From an uncultured Desulfovibrio sp. (GTDB lineage: Bacteria > Desulfobacterota > Desulfovibrionia > Desulfovibrionales > Desulfovibrionaceae): DNA of 7,373 bases. A model generated the notes under the pieces. The model had not been told where the DNA came from. It worked only from the letters and a program-made list of their open reading frames with translations, and made no database searches. Positions 1-6,375 of this stretch are shown one piece after another. The position numbers and the translations under genes are program-made. The stretch is from NCBI GenBank assembly GCA_900553145.1, contig USCL01000195.1:1-7373 (forward strand). Direction: 5' to 3'. How positions within the stretch are numbered: the stretch's first letter is position 1; every line of letters starts with the position of its first letter.

Positions 1-1
1 G

Positions 2-499
2 AAGAAGGATCTGGGCCGCATGGCTATGACCTACGGGTACGTGTATGTGGCTTCCGTCTCCATGGGCGCGAACAAGCAGCAGGTTCTCAAGGCGCTGAAG
101 GAAGCCGAAGCCTACAAGGGCCCCTCCCTCATCATTGCGTACGCTCCCTGCATCAACCAGGGTATCCGCAAGGGTATGGGCAAGAGCATGGAAGAAGGCA
201 AGCTTGCCGTCGACAGCGGTTACTGGCCGCTGTACCGCTTCAACCCCGAGCTGGCCGAGCAGGGCAAGTCGCCCTTGACCCTGGAATCCAAGGCTCCCGA
301 CGGGACGCTGCGTGACTTCCTGGCCGGCGAAAACCGGTATGCTCAGCTGAAGAGCATCGCTCCTCAAGACTCCGAACGCCTCCAGGGCGAACTGGAAAAG
401 GCGTATAACGATCGCTACCAGCTGTTGAAGTACATGGCGGCATTTCCGGGATCGGCCGAACAGCCGAAGGCCGCTGAAGAACCCAAGGTAACGGAATAA
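2..499 (+). CDS. por: Pyruvate:ferredoxin (flavodoxin) oxidoreductase, C-terminal part (5' end outside window)
   Basis: Partial gene: 165 C-terminal residues, open at the left edge and ending in TAA. PFOR oxidatively decarboxylates pyruvate with CoA to acetyl-CoA and CO2, passing electrons to ferredoxin or flavodoxin in the cytoplasm. The visible part matches the end of the thiamine-diphosphate-binding domain VI of single-chain PFORs: it begins KKDLGRMAMTYGYVYVA and continues with GPSLIIAYAPCINQG, SGYWPLYRFNP and SKAPDGTLRDFL. From knowledge of the Desulfovibrio africanus enzyme, the Cys in YAPCINQG probably ligates the proximal [4Fe-4S] cluster. The first ATG at position 20 is internal, not a start. 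The tail after the conserved core is short and rich in Glu, Pro and Lys (ending AAEEPKVTE). It lacks the long C-terminal extension I recall for D. africanus PFOR. The gene lies directly upstream of pta, which uses its acetyl-CoA product. Confidence 0.93.
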   Translation, partial: KKDLGRMAMTYGYVYVASVSMGANKQQVLKALKEAEAYKGPSLIIAYAPCINQGIRKGMGKSMEEGKLAVDSGYWPLYRFNPELAEQGKSPLTLESKAPDGTLRDFLAGENRYAQLKSIAPQDSERLQGELEKAYNDRYQLLKYMAAFPGSAEQPKAAEEPKVTE

Positions 500-510
500 C
501 GCTCTCTTCC

Positions 511-539
511 GGGGACCGGCAAAACCGGTTCCCGGTTTT
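511..539 (+). terminator. Rho-independent terminator after por, with two alternative hairpins
   Basis: Twelve bases after the por stop codon, 511-519 pairs with 525-533 (9 bp, one G-T wobble, loop CAAAA). The T-run 536-539 follows two bases later. A second, perfect 8-bp hairpin is possible over the same bases: AAAACCGG (521-528) with CCGGTTTT (532-539), loop TTC. The two share bases and cannot form together. The first looks like a normal terminator with a short T-tract. The placement between por and an independent promoter for pta supports a terminator role. Confidence 0.68.
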
Positions 540-561
540 GATTCTGTCGGCGGGGTGCCTT

Positions 562-590
562 TTGACAGAAAGGGGCACTCCGTCTATTAT
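562..590 (+). promoter_or_regulatory. Sigma70-type promoter for pta
   Basis: A perfect -35 box TTGACA (562-567) is followed after exactly 17 nt by TATTAT (585-590), five of six matches to the -10 consensus. The expected transcription start is near 597, giving a leader of about 59 nt before the pta ATG at 656. It sits just downstream of the por terminator, so pta has its own promoter and need not depend on read-through from por. I saw no clear operator-like palindrome overlapping it. Confidence 0.75.
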
Positions 591-642
591 TATGTCGATC
601 TTTACTGCTTGTGCGAAAGAAACGTGCACATTCTTACCTCCC

Positions 643-646
643 GGAG
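643..646 (+). promoter_or_regulatory. Ribosome binding site deciding the pta start
   Basis: GGAG lies nine bases before the ATG at 656. This supports that ATG over the in-frame GTG at 611, which would add 15 residues (beginning MRKKRAHSY) not expected in the family. The protein from 656 begins MAHSLYITGTEGSSGKT, aligned with the usual Pta N-terminus. Confidence 0.7.
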
Positions 647-655
647 TACCTCTTT

Positions 656-2757
656 ATGGCCCATTCTCTTTATATCACCGGTACGGAAGGCTCGAGCGGG
701 AAAACCGTAGTCACCCTGGGGTTGATGCATTTCTTGCAGTCTCAGGTGCGTAAGGTTGCCTTCTTTCGTCCTATCATCGACAGCGAGGACGAAGCGCGGC
801 GCGATTCCAGCATCAATCTGATCCTCAAGCATTTTGAGCTGGATATGCTCTACAGGGACACCTATGCGTGCACCTACAAGGAAGCGCTCGAACTGGTGAC
901 TTCTGGGAACATGTCCCTGCTGATTGAAAAAATTTTCCAGAAATACAAGGCACTTGAAAACGAATATGATTTCGTTTTGTGCCAAGGCACGGATTTTCGG
1001 GATAAGGACACGGCCGTTCAGTTCGAGCTGAACTCCGAAATCGCCGCCAGCCTCAACATTCCGCTTGCGCTCGTCATCAACGGCAAGGACAAGTCCTTGG
1101 ATGCCATACAGGCATCCGTCAAGACCAATCTGGAATTGTTGAAGGATAAGCGGCGCGAGGTAGGCTGCGTGTTCGTCAACCGCGTCTCGTTCAACAGCGA
1201 AGATTGCCCCTCCTGCGCGAGCTCGATCATTGAAGCCTCCGAAGAAGCCACGCCGTTGTTCTTCATCAGCGAAACCCCCGCTCTCTGCAACCCGAGCGTC
1301 GGCGAAGTCCAGAAGTGGATGAATGCCGAAGTGCTTTTCGGCAAGGAAGGCTTGAACAACCTTGTTCACGACTACCTTATCGCGGCTATGCAGGTCGGTA
1401 ATTTCATGAATTACCTTGAGCAGGATCTGCTGATCGTCACTCCCGGCGATCGCTCAGACATCATCCTTGCAAGCCTGACCTCTCACCTCTCCTCGACCTA
1501 CCCCAACATCGCGGGCATCCTCCTGACCGGCGGCATTGATCTGCCTGCAAGCATGCAGAAGCTCATGGAAGGCTGGACGGGTATTCCTGTCCCCATCCTT
1601 TCTGTGAAGGGTGCCACGTATGATACGTGTCAGGAGCTTCTGAAGCTTCATGGGAAGATTTCCCCCGAAGACTACCGGAAAATCAATGTCGCGCTTGGCG
1701 CTTTCTCCGAAGGCGTGGACAGGGAAACTCTGGTTAACCAGATCTTCAACTTCCGCTCCGATCGCGTCACCCCGATGATGTTTGAATTCAACCTTGCGGA
1801 ACAGGCCCAGAAGCACCGCATGCGCATCGTCCTGCCCGAAGGTGAAGAGCTGCGCATTCTGCGTGCCGCCGAATCCCTGTGCGAACGTGGGATCGCGGAG
1901 ATCATCCTGCTTGGCGATACGGATGCCATCCAGGAAAAGATCAATAAGTTTGGTCTGAAGTTGCATGACGCAACGATCATCCAGCCCACAGCTTCCCCGC
2001 GTTTCAGCGCCTATGCCCATCAGTATTACGAAATGCGCAAGAGCAAGGGCCTCACGCTGGAGCAGGCGCAGGAGCGCATGAAGGACTCGACCTACTTCGG
2101 CACGATGATGGTTCAGATCGGCGATGCCGACGGCATGGTTTCCGGCGCGGTGAACACCACGGCCCACACCATCCGCCCCGCCTTCGAAATCATCAAGACG
2201 AAGCCCGAAACGTCCATCGTTTCGAGCGTGTTCTTCATGTGCCTCAAGGATCGCATCCTTGTGTTCGGCGACTGCGCGGTCAATCCCAATCCCACCGCCA
2301 GCCAGCTTGCCGACATCGCCATCAGTTCCGCGCACACCGCCCGCGTCTTTGGCGTTGAGCCCCGTGTCGCTATGCTGTCGTACTCCACCGGCTCTTCCGG
2401 CAAGGGCGAAGCCGTGGATGAAGTCATCGAAGCGACCAAGCTCGCCCACGAACGGGCTCCCGAGCTTCTCCTCGACGGCCCCATCCAGTACGACGCCGCC
2501 ATCGATCCCGAAGTGGCCCGTACGAAGGCCCCGGCCAGGCCTCAGTGTTCATCTTCCCGGATCTGAACACCGGGAACAATACCTATAAGGCCGTCCAGCG
2601 TGCCGCCAATGCGCTCGCCATCGGCCCCGTCCTGCAGGGCCTCAACAAGCCCGTGAATGACCTGTCCCGCGGTTGCACCGTGCCGGACATCATCAACACG
2701 GTCATGATTACGGCCATTCAGGCTCAGGCGGAAAAGGGTTTGATCACCCTCAAGTAA
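656..2757 (+). pseudogene. pta: Phosphate acetyltransferase, long (three-domain) form, frame broken near 2533
   Basis: Pta converts acetyl-CoA and phosphate to acetyl phosphate and CoA, feeding acetate kinase. Domain order is that of long Pta proteins: an N-terminal BioD-like P-loop domain (GTEGSSGKT at residues 9-17), a DRTGG-type middle domain (GDRSD near residue 265, ILLTGG further on), and the catalytic PTA_PTB domain from about residue 375 (RIVLPEGEE, SGAVNTTAHTIRP, GDCAVNPNPTA, SYSTGSSGKGE, GPIQYDAAIDP). The frame used from 656 ends at a TGA at 2564-2566 (636 aa, last 10 aberrant). The conserved ending (GQASVFIFPDLNTGNNTYK, then AVQR, PVNDLSRG) continues in another frame from 2533 to a TAA at 2755-2757. 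Joined, the two pieces give about 700 aa; the expected length is about 705. Compared with E. coli Pta (KAPNSPVAGRATVF), the five residues between KAP and G are missing, so about 16 nt appear lost. The type is given as pseudogene because the frame is broken; a sequencing or assembly error is an equal possibility. Confidence 0.9.
2531..2535 (+). other. Frameshift/deletion junction inside pta
   Basis: Upstream codons read R-T-K-A-P, ending with CCG at 2531-2533. Downstream codons resume the family sequence as G-Q-A-S-V-F starting with GGC at 2533-2535, so the base at 2533 is claimed by both frames. The family normally has five more residues here (for example NSPVA in E. coli). A 16-nt deletion explains both the missing residues and the frame change. 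The exact breakpoints cannot be fixed without an intact relative. Confidence 0.85.
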
Positions 2758-2766
2758 GGTACCCTT

Positions 2767-2834
2767 GAAGGACCCGGGTCCACCTCTTTTGCAGAGTCTT
2801 TTGCGGAAGATGCCGGGTCCTTCATATTTTTATT
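2767..2834 (+). terminator. Terminator after pta with a branched loop
   Basis: A perfect 11-bp stem joins GAAGGACCCGG (2767-2777) to CCGGGTCCTTC (2813-2823), followed by a T-run at 2827-2831. The 35-nt loop is unusually large. It can form two small 4-bp hairpins (CTCT 2784-2787 with AGAG 2793-2796; TCTT 2797-2800 with AAGA 2807-2810), making a three-way-junction shape. It begins ten bases after the pta stop codon. It would reduce, but not necessarily abolish, read-through into ackA. Confidence 0.75.
2785..2804 (+). repeat. Short direct repeat in the pta terminator loop
   Basis: TCTTTTGC occurs at 2785-2792 and again at 2797-2804, a 12-nt period. Each copy overlaps one of the two small loop hairpins. 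It may be a small local duplication; no function is evident. Confidence 0.5.
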
Positions 2835-2861
2835 GGCACAACACTCTTTAACTTTTTTAAT
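2833..2861 (+). promoter_or_regulatory. Candidate sigma70 promoter for ackA
   Basis: TTGGCA (2833-2838) is followed after 17 nt by TTTAAT (2856-2861), each five of six matches to consensus. It starts in the T-rich tail of the pta terminator. The predicted start near 2868 would leave only about eight bases before the ackA ATG at 2876. No good Shine-Dalgarno sequence is visible there (the bases before ATG read CTGGTAGTACA). Either ackA has a very short leader, or it is also served by read-through from pta. Confidence 0.45.
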
Positions 2862-2875
2862 CAGCTGGTAGTACA

Positions 2876-4093
2876 ATGAAAATTCTGGTCATCAACGCGG
2901 GTTCTTCTTCTTGTAAATACCAATTGTTCAATATGGACGACCAATCCGTTCTGTGTTCCGGTGTCGTCGAACGTATCGGGCAGCCTATGGGCAAACTGAG
3001 CCACAAGATTGCTCCCGGTAGCGACAAGGAAGAAAAAATCGTTGTCGAGCGCCCCTTCCCCACGCATGTTGAAGGGATGGAAGACGTCATTTCCTTGCTT
3101 CTGGACTCCGAAAAGGGCGTCATTCAGGACAAGTCGGAAATCTCGGCAATCGGCCACCGCGTGCTGCATGGCGGCGAAGCGATCACCGATCCCGTGCTTA
3201 TCGACGAAAAGGTCAAAGAGATCATCCGCGACTGCTTCCTCCTTGGCCCGCTGCACAACCCGGCCAACCTGATGGGCATCGAAGTTGCGGAAAAACTTTT
3301 CCCTGGCGTTCCCAACGTGGGCGTTTTCGATACCGAATTCGGCATGACTCTGGATCCCGAAGCGTATCTGTACCCCCTGCCCTACTCGATGTATGAAGAG
3401 CTGCGCATCCGCCGTTACGGCTTCCACGGCACCTCCCATAAGTACATTGCGAAGGCGACGGCGGCCTTCCTTGGCAAACCGCTCTCGGAACTGAACTCCA
3501 TCACGATGCACCTCGGAAACGGCTCTTCCATGAGTGCCGTCCAGAACGGCAAGTGCATCGACACCTCGATGGGCCTGACGCCTCTTGAAGGTCTGATGAT
3601 GGGGACGCGCTGCGGCTCCATCGACCCTGCCATCGTGCCCTTCATGATGGAAAAGAAGGGGCTGACGCCTCAGGAAGCCGATACGATTCTGAACAAGCAG
3701 TCCGGCCTCCTTGGCATCTGCGGCACCAGCGACATGCGCGACGTGCACGCCAATATCGAAAAGGGCGACGAAAAGGCCGCTCTCGCTTTCAAGATGCTGA
3801 CCCGCAGCATCAAGAAAGTACTTGGCTCCTACTTCTTCCTGCTCGGCAAGGTTGACTCCATCGTCTTCACCGCCGGTATCGGCGAAAACGACGAATTTGT
3901 CCGTGAAGCCGTCTGCGAAGGCCTCGAGCCCTTCGGCATCAAGGTGGACAAGAAGGAAAACCATACCCGCAAGCCCGGGGCCCGCGTCATCAGCACGCCC
4001 GACAGCCGTATCCCCGTTCTTATCATTCCCACCAATGAGGAACTGGAAATCGCTACGACCACGATGCGCATCGTGGAAGAAAGCCAGAAATAA
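2876..4093 (+). CDS. ackA: Acetate kinase
   Basis: AckA transfers the phosphate of acetyl phosphate to ADP, giving acetate and ATP, in the cytoplasm. The 405-aa protein is the usual length. It begins at the family start, MKILVINAGSSSCKY, with N7, S10, S12 and K14 of the first motif. Family active-site residues numbered from the Methanosarcina thermophila enzyme all appear four positions later: R95 (GHRVLHGG), H127 (GPLHNP), D152 (VFDTEF), H184 (YGFHGTSHKY), H212 (HLGNGSS), R245 (MGTRCGSIDPA) and E388 (PTNEE). The nucleotide-binding FTAGIGEN is at 331-338. One departure: the usual FDTAFHQTMP reads FDTEFGMTLD, so a commonly conserved His is Gly156. The frame is intact, unlike that of pta 119 nt upstream. 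A weak ribosome site precedes the ATG. The gene ends before a strong hairpin terminator. Confidence 0.97.
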   Translation: MKILVINAGSSSCKYQLFNMDDQSVLCSGVVERIGQPMGKLSHKIAPGSDKEEKIVVERPFPTHVEGMEDVISLLLDSEKGVIQDKSEISAIGHRVLHGGEAITDPVLIDEKVKEIIRDCFLLGPLHNPANLMGIEVAEKLFPGVPNVGVFDTEFGMTLDPEAYLYPLPYSMYEELRIRRYGFHGTSHKYIAKATAAFLGKPLSELNSITMHLGNGSSMSAVQNGKCIDTSMGLTPLEGLMMGTRCGSIDPAIVPFMMEKKGLTPQEADTILNKQSGLLGICGTSDMRDVHANIEKGDEKAALAFKMLTRSIKKVLGSYFFLLGKVDSIVFTAGIGENDEFVREAVCEGLEPFGIKVDKKENHTRKPGARVISTPDSRIPVLIIPTNEELEIATTTMRIVEESQK

Positions 4094-4111
4094 GCTTCCG
4101 TCCTGATGAAG

Positions 4112-4154
4112 AAAGAGCCGCCCTCCTCAATATGAGAAAGGGCGGCTCTTTTTT
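4112..4154. terminator. Strong terminator between convergent ackA and miaA, probably bidirectional
   Basis: A perfect 12-bp stem pairs AAAGAGCCGCCC (4112-4123) with GGGCGGCTCTTT (4140-4151), with one further T-A pair inside. On the plus strand it runs into a T-tract (4149-4154), ending ackA transcription 18 bases after the stop. Read on the minus strand, the same stem is followed by TTTCTTC, a weaker T-rich tail, so it can also stop the rsmD-coaD-miaA transcript, whose last stop codon is at 4187. Confidence 0.85.
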
Positions 4155-4186
4155 ATCAATTGAACCGAAGCAGCGGGACGGGAGGT

Positions 4187-5134
4187 TCAAAAGCGGCTGT
4201 CCCCACCGCTCGCACGCCCCTCATCCTTTTCCTGCTGATGCCATCCCTTGACGACGGCGAGGATCTCTTTGCCTTCATCCGGAGCGAACCACAGGATCCG
4301 GCTGTCCGCGTTGAACCATGTAAGCTGCCGCTTCGCATACGCCCGCGTATTCTTGATCCACAGTTCCCGCGCGGCATCCAACGGCAAGGCTCCCGAAAGA
4401 TACGAATGAAGCTCCCGACATCCAATCCCGGACCAGCCGGGCAACGTCCCATCAGGAAACGAGGCGTATTCGGCACGGGCTTCATCAAGCGCGCCCGCCT
4501 CAAGCATCAAGTCGATACGGCGTGCCAGCAGCGGCGTTAGCGTATCAAGCGGAAGGCGCAAGCCGATACGGAGTACGTCCGCTTCACGCGGAGGCGGTGT
4601 TTGGCCGTGCCACCATGAAAAGGTCTTCCCTGTGGCTTCGTATACGCAAAGCGCGCGCACGATGCGCTGCCGATCGTTTTCATGGATACGAGCGGCATAT
4701 GCCGGATCGATCTCCTGCAATTTCCGATGCAGCGCGGGCGAACCTTCAATGCGGCACGTTTCCGTAAGCCGCGCAAGGATGTCGTCCGGTACTGGCGGGA
4801 TATCCACGATCCCATCAAAGAAAGCCCGGAGATACAGCCCCGTCCCTCCGACAAGCAACGGGAATGCCGTGCGCTCAATATGGGCCAGTGCCTTTTCCCC
4901 CCAAGCCCCGGCGGAAAAACGGACATCCGTTTTCAAAAAACCGTAGAGCCTATGAGGGCACGAGGCCTGTTCTTCCTGCGAAGGTTGAGCCGTAATGAGA
5001 GGAAAGGCTTCAAAAACCTGACGCGAATCCGCATTGATGATCTCGCCTTTAAAATGCTCGGCAAGGCGCAATGCGACCGCGGACTTTCCAATCCCCGTAG
5101 GGCCGACGAGACAGACGACGCGCGGCTTCGTCAT
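4187..5134 (-). CDS. miaA: tRNA dimethylallyltransferase (A37 prenylation)
   Basis: MiaA moves a dimethylallyl group from dimethylallyl diphosphate to N6 of adenosine 37 in tRNAs that read codons beginning with U. The 315-aa protein has the family order: P-loop GPTGIGKS (11-18), NADSRQVF (34-41, Asp36 the likely catalytic base), VGGTGLYL (95-102), ENDRQRIVRAL (152-162), IGCRE (237-241) and TRAYAKRQLTWF (263-274). The usual IGTAKP stretch reads LITAQP here, a deviation that may be typical of this lineage. The charged tail after about residue 300 is not conserved in the family. The ATG overlaps the coaD stop codon as ATGA, so translation is probably coupled. It is the last gene of the minus-strand run and converges with ackA. 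Confidence 0.96.
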   Translation of the reverse strand: MTKPRVVCLVGPTGIGKSAVALRLAEHFKGEIINADSRQVFEAFPLITAQPSQEEQASCPHRLYGFLKTDVRFSAGAWGEKALAHIERTAFPLLVGGTGLYLRAFFDGIVDIPPVPDDILARLTETCRIEGSPALHRKLQEIDPAYAARIHENDRQRIVRALCVYEATGKTFSWWHGQTPPPREADVLRIGLRLPLDTLTPLLARRIDLMLEAGALDEARAEYASFPDGTLPGWSGIGCRELHSYLSGALPLDAARELWIKNTRAYAKRQLTWFNADSRILWFAPDEGKEILAVVKGWHQQEKDEGRASGGDSRF

Positions 5135-5727
5135 TTATCGGCGTCCCCGTCAAGTGAAGCTTCCAACGCCTGTAACCGCGCGAGTTCGGAAAGTTCGGGC
5201 ACGGGCGGCAAAGAAACGGGCTCGATCTCCCCGTGCGTGAACCCGAAGCGTTCCCGGAGGCAACCGAGCACATGATCGGGGACAAGCCCGCGCACGTCGC
5301 CGCCCAAACTTGCAACGGTCTTGACGATGGTTGAGCTGATATACAGCCAGCGGTAGTCGGAAATCAGGAACAGCGTCTCAATATCCGGGCGCAGCTTACG
5401 GTTCATGAGCGCAATCTGAAACTCGTATTCAAAGTCTGATACGGCTCGGAGCCCCCGGAGCACCGTGTGGACATTCCGGCGGGCGACATACTCCACAAGC
5501 AGGCCCTGAAACGGCTCGACGGAAATATTCGGTTCCTTGGCAAAAACCGTCTCCGCCATGGCTACCCGTTCTTCGAGGGAAAACAAAGGCGCCTTTCCCG
5601 TATCGGCGGCCACCGCGACGATGATGTTGTCGAACATGCGCAATCCTCGCCGGATGATGTTCGCATGCCCGTTCGTCAGCGGATCGAACGTCCCGGGATA
5701 AATCGCTACTCGTTTGTCTTGTGCCAT
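5131..5727 (-). CDS. coaD: Pantetheine-phosphate adenylyltransferase (CoA biosynthesis)
   Basis: CoaD joins 4'-phosphopantetheine and ATP to give dephospho-CoA and pyrophosphate, the step before the last in CoA synthesis. Signature parts are the nucleotidyltransferase motif YPGTFDPLTNGH (10-21, with the family's T/HxGH), the substrate-binding RGLRAVSDFEYE (91-102) and the ISSTIVK motif (130-136). At 198 aa it is about 35-40 residues longer than usual. The core ends near residue 161, and the tail (GEIEPVSLPPVPELSEL onward) is Pro-, Glu- and Leu-rich with no known domain that I recognise. The ATG at 5725-5727 lies inside the end of rsmD (22-nt overlap), and its stop shares ATGA with miaA. Both suggest one transcript with coupled translation. 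Confidence 0.96.
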   Translation of the reverse strand: MAQDKRVAIYPGTFDPLTNGHANIIRRGLRMFDNIIVAVAADTGKAPLFSLEERVAMAETVFAKEPNISVEPFQGLLVEYVARRNVHTVLRGLRAVSDFEYEFQIALMNRKLRPDIETLFLISDYRWLYISSTIVKTVASLGGDVRGLVPDHVLGCLRERFGFTHGEIEPVSLPPVPELSELARLQALEASLDGDADK

Positions 5728-6272
5728 AAGATGATCCGGGTTTGCCCGTAATGGCGGTCGATTTCCAATTCCAGTTCTTCATGGACCGCGGCGGCATCAA
5801 AACGCAACAAGCCTTCTATCTCGGCAAGCAGGTATCCGTCGGGTGCGAGCCAGCCGCCCTTCATGATGGCCTTCAGCGTCGGGGCCAACCGATTTTCGCC
5901 GTACGGAGGATCCGCAAAAATGACATCATAGGGCTGATAGGCCCGGCCCCGCAGAAAACGCAGCACATCGCTCTCCGCCACACGGCATCGGTCCACCACA
6001 TCCAGTGTTTCCACATTCTGGTTCAAACACTGCACGACTTTCTGCTCGCGCTCGACAAGGCAGGCCTCTTGGGCTCCTCGGCTGAGGGCTTCAAAGCTCA
6101 GGCTTCCGCTTCCGGCAAACAAGTCCAGAACGCGCAAGCCGCTCCACACCACGCCCCGCGAGGAAAGCATGGAGAAAATGGCTTCGCGCACCTTAGCCGT
6201 AGCCGGACGATATCCCGGTCCTTCGACCGTCTTCAGATTCCGGCCCCCAAGGGCACCGGCAATGATTCGCAT
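5706..6272 (-). CDS. rsmD: 16S rRNA (guanine966-N2)-methyltransferase
   Basis: RsmD methylates N2 of G966 of 16S rRNA using S-adenosylmethionine, acting on the small subunit during or after assembly. The 188-aa protein starts MRIIAGALGGRNL, the typical family N-terminus. It carries RPATAKVRE (22-30, the usual RPT...VRE), the SAM-binding DLFAGSGSLSFEALSRGA (50-67) and the catalytic DPPYG (121-125). The start at 6270-6272 is chosen because GGAG lies five bases upstream and because the family begins with MRIIAG. The open frame runs 34 codons further, but that extension crosses the terminator of the gene before it. rsmD is the first gene of the rsmD-coaD-miaA run; pairing with coaD is common across bacteria. 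Confidence 0.95.
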   Translation of the reverse strand: MRIIAGALGGRNLKTVEGPGYRPATAKVREAIFSMLSSRGVVWSGLRVLDLFAGSGSLSFEALSRGAQEACLVEREQKVVQCLNQNVETLDVVDRCRVAESDVLRFLRGRAYQPYDVIFADPPYGENRLAPTLKAIMKGGWLAPDGYLLAEIEGLLRFDAAAVHEELELEIDRHYGQTRIILWHKTNE

Positions 6273-6277
6273 GAAAA

Positions 6278-6281
6278 CTCC
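6278..6281 (-). promoter_or_regulatory. Ribosome binding site deciding the rsmD start
   Basis: On the minus strand GGAG stands five bases before the ATG at 6272, supporting the 188-aa form over the 222-aa open frame. No convincing promoter could be picked in 6282-6330: the best -35/-10 pairs match only about half of the -10 consensus. Confidence 0.65.
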
Positions 6282-6329
6282 AATAGAAAGCAGTCGGTTC
6301 GTCACCAACGTTAAAGTGGACACTCCCTT

Positions 6330-6375
6330 AAAACAATGGAACAGAAGAGGCCCCTGCGGGCCCCTCCTTTCCATT
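6330..6375 (-). terminator. Terminator after the beta-CASP RNase gene
   Basis: Read on the minus strand, the end of the upstream gene runs into a long GC-rich hairpin. The outer stem pairs AATGGAA with TTCCATT (6335-6341 and 6369-6375). An inner stem pairs GAGG and CCC (6347-6353) with GGG and CCTC (6358-6360 and 6363-6366), with a CC bulge. TTGTTTT follows on the minus strand (complement of 6330-6336). The stem includes the last bases of the TAA stop codon. It separates this gene from rsmD. Confidence 0.65.

Noticed and set aside
611..655. GTG at 611 as the pta start
   Set aside because: The ATG at 656 has a GGAG at proper distance and gives the family N-terminus. The extra 15 residues are not expected.
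1454..2449. Long minus-strand open frame (331 codons) opposite pta
   Set aside because: It lies fully inside pta on the other strand, has low-complexity His/Asp/Gly-rich composition with no family motif, and is explained by the codon bias of the real gene. The same holds for 602-1369.
2525..2540. Programmed -1 ribosomal frameshift in pta
   Set aside because: A Pro tRNA could slip from CCG to CCC here, but there is no X XXY YYZ slippery heptamer. Five conserved residues are also missing at the site, which slippage does not explain.
2861..3964. Long minus-strand open frame (367 codons) opposite ackA
   Set aside because: It is a shadow of ackA, whose protein matches acetate kinase end to end. 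The antisense product has no recognisable motif.
4160..5275. Plus-strand open frames opposite miaA and the end of coaD
   Set aside because: They are Arg/Pro-rich shadows of miaA and coaD without motifs or ribosome sites.
6273..6374. Upstream start for rsmD adding 34 residues
   Set aside because: The extension crosses the terminator hairpin of the previous gene and precedes the family start MRIIAG, which has its own ribosome site.
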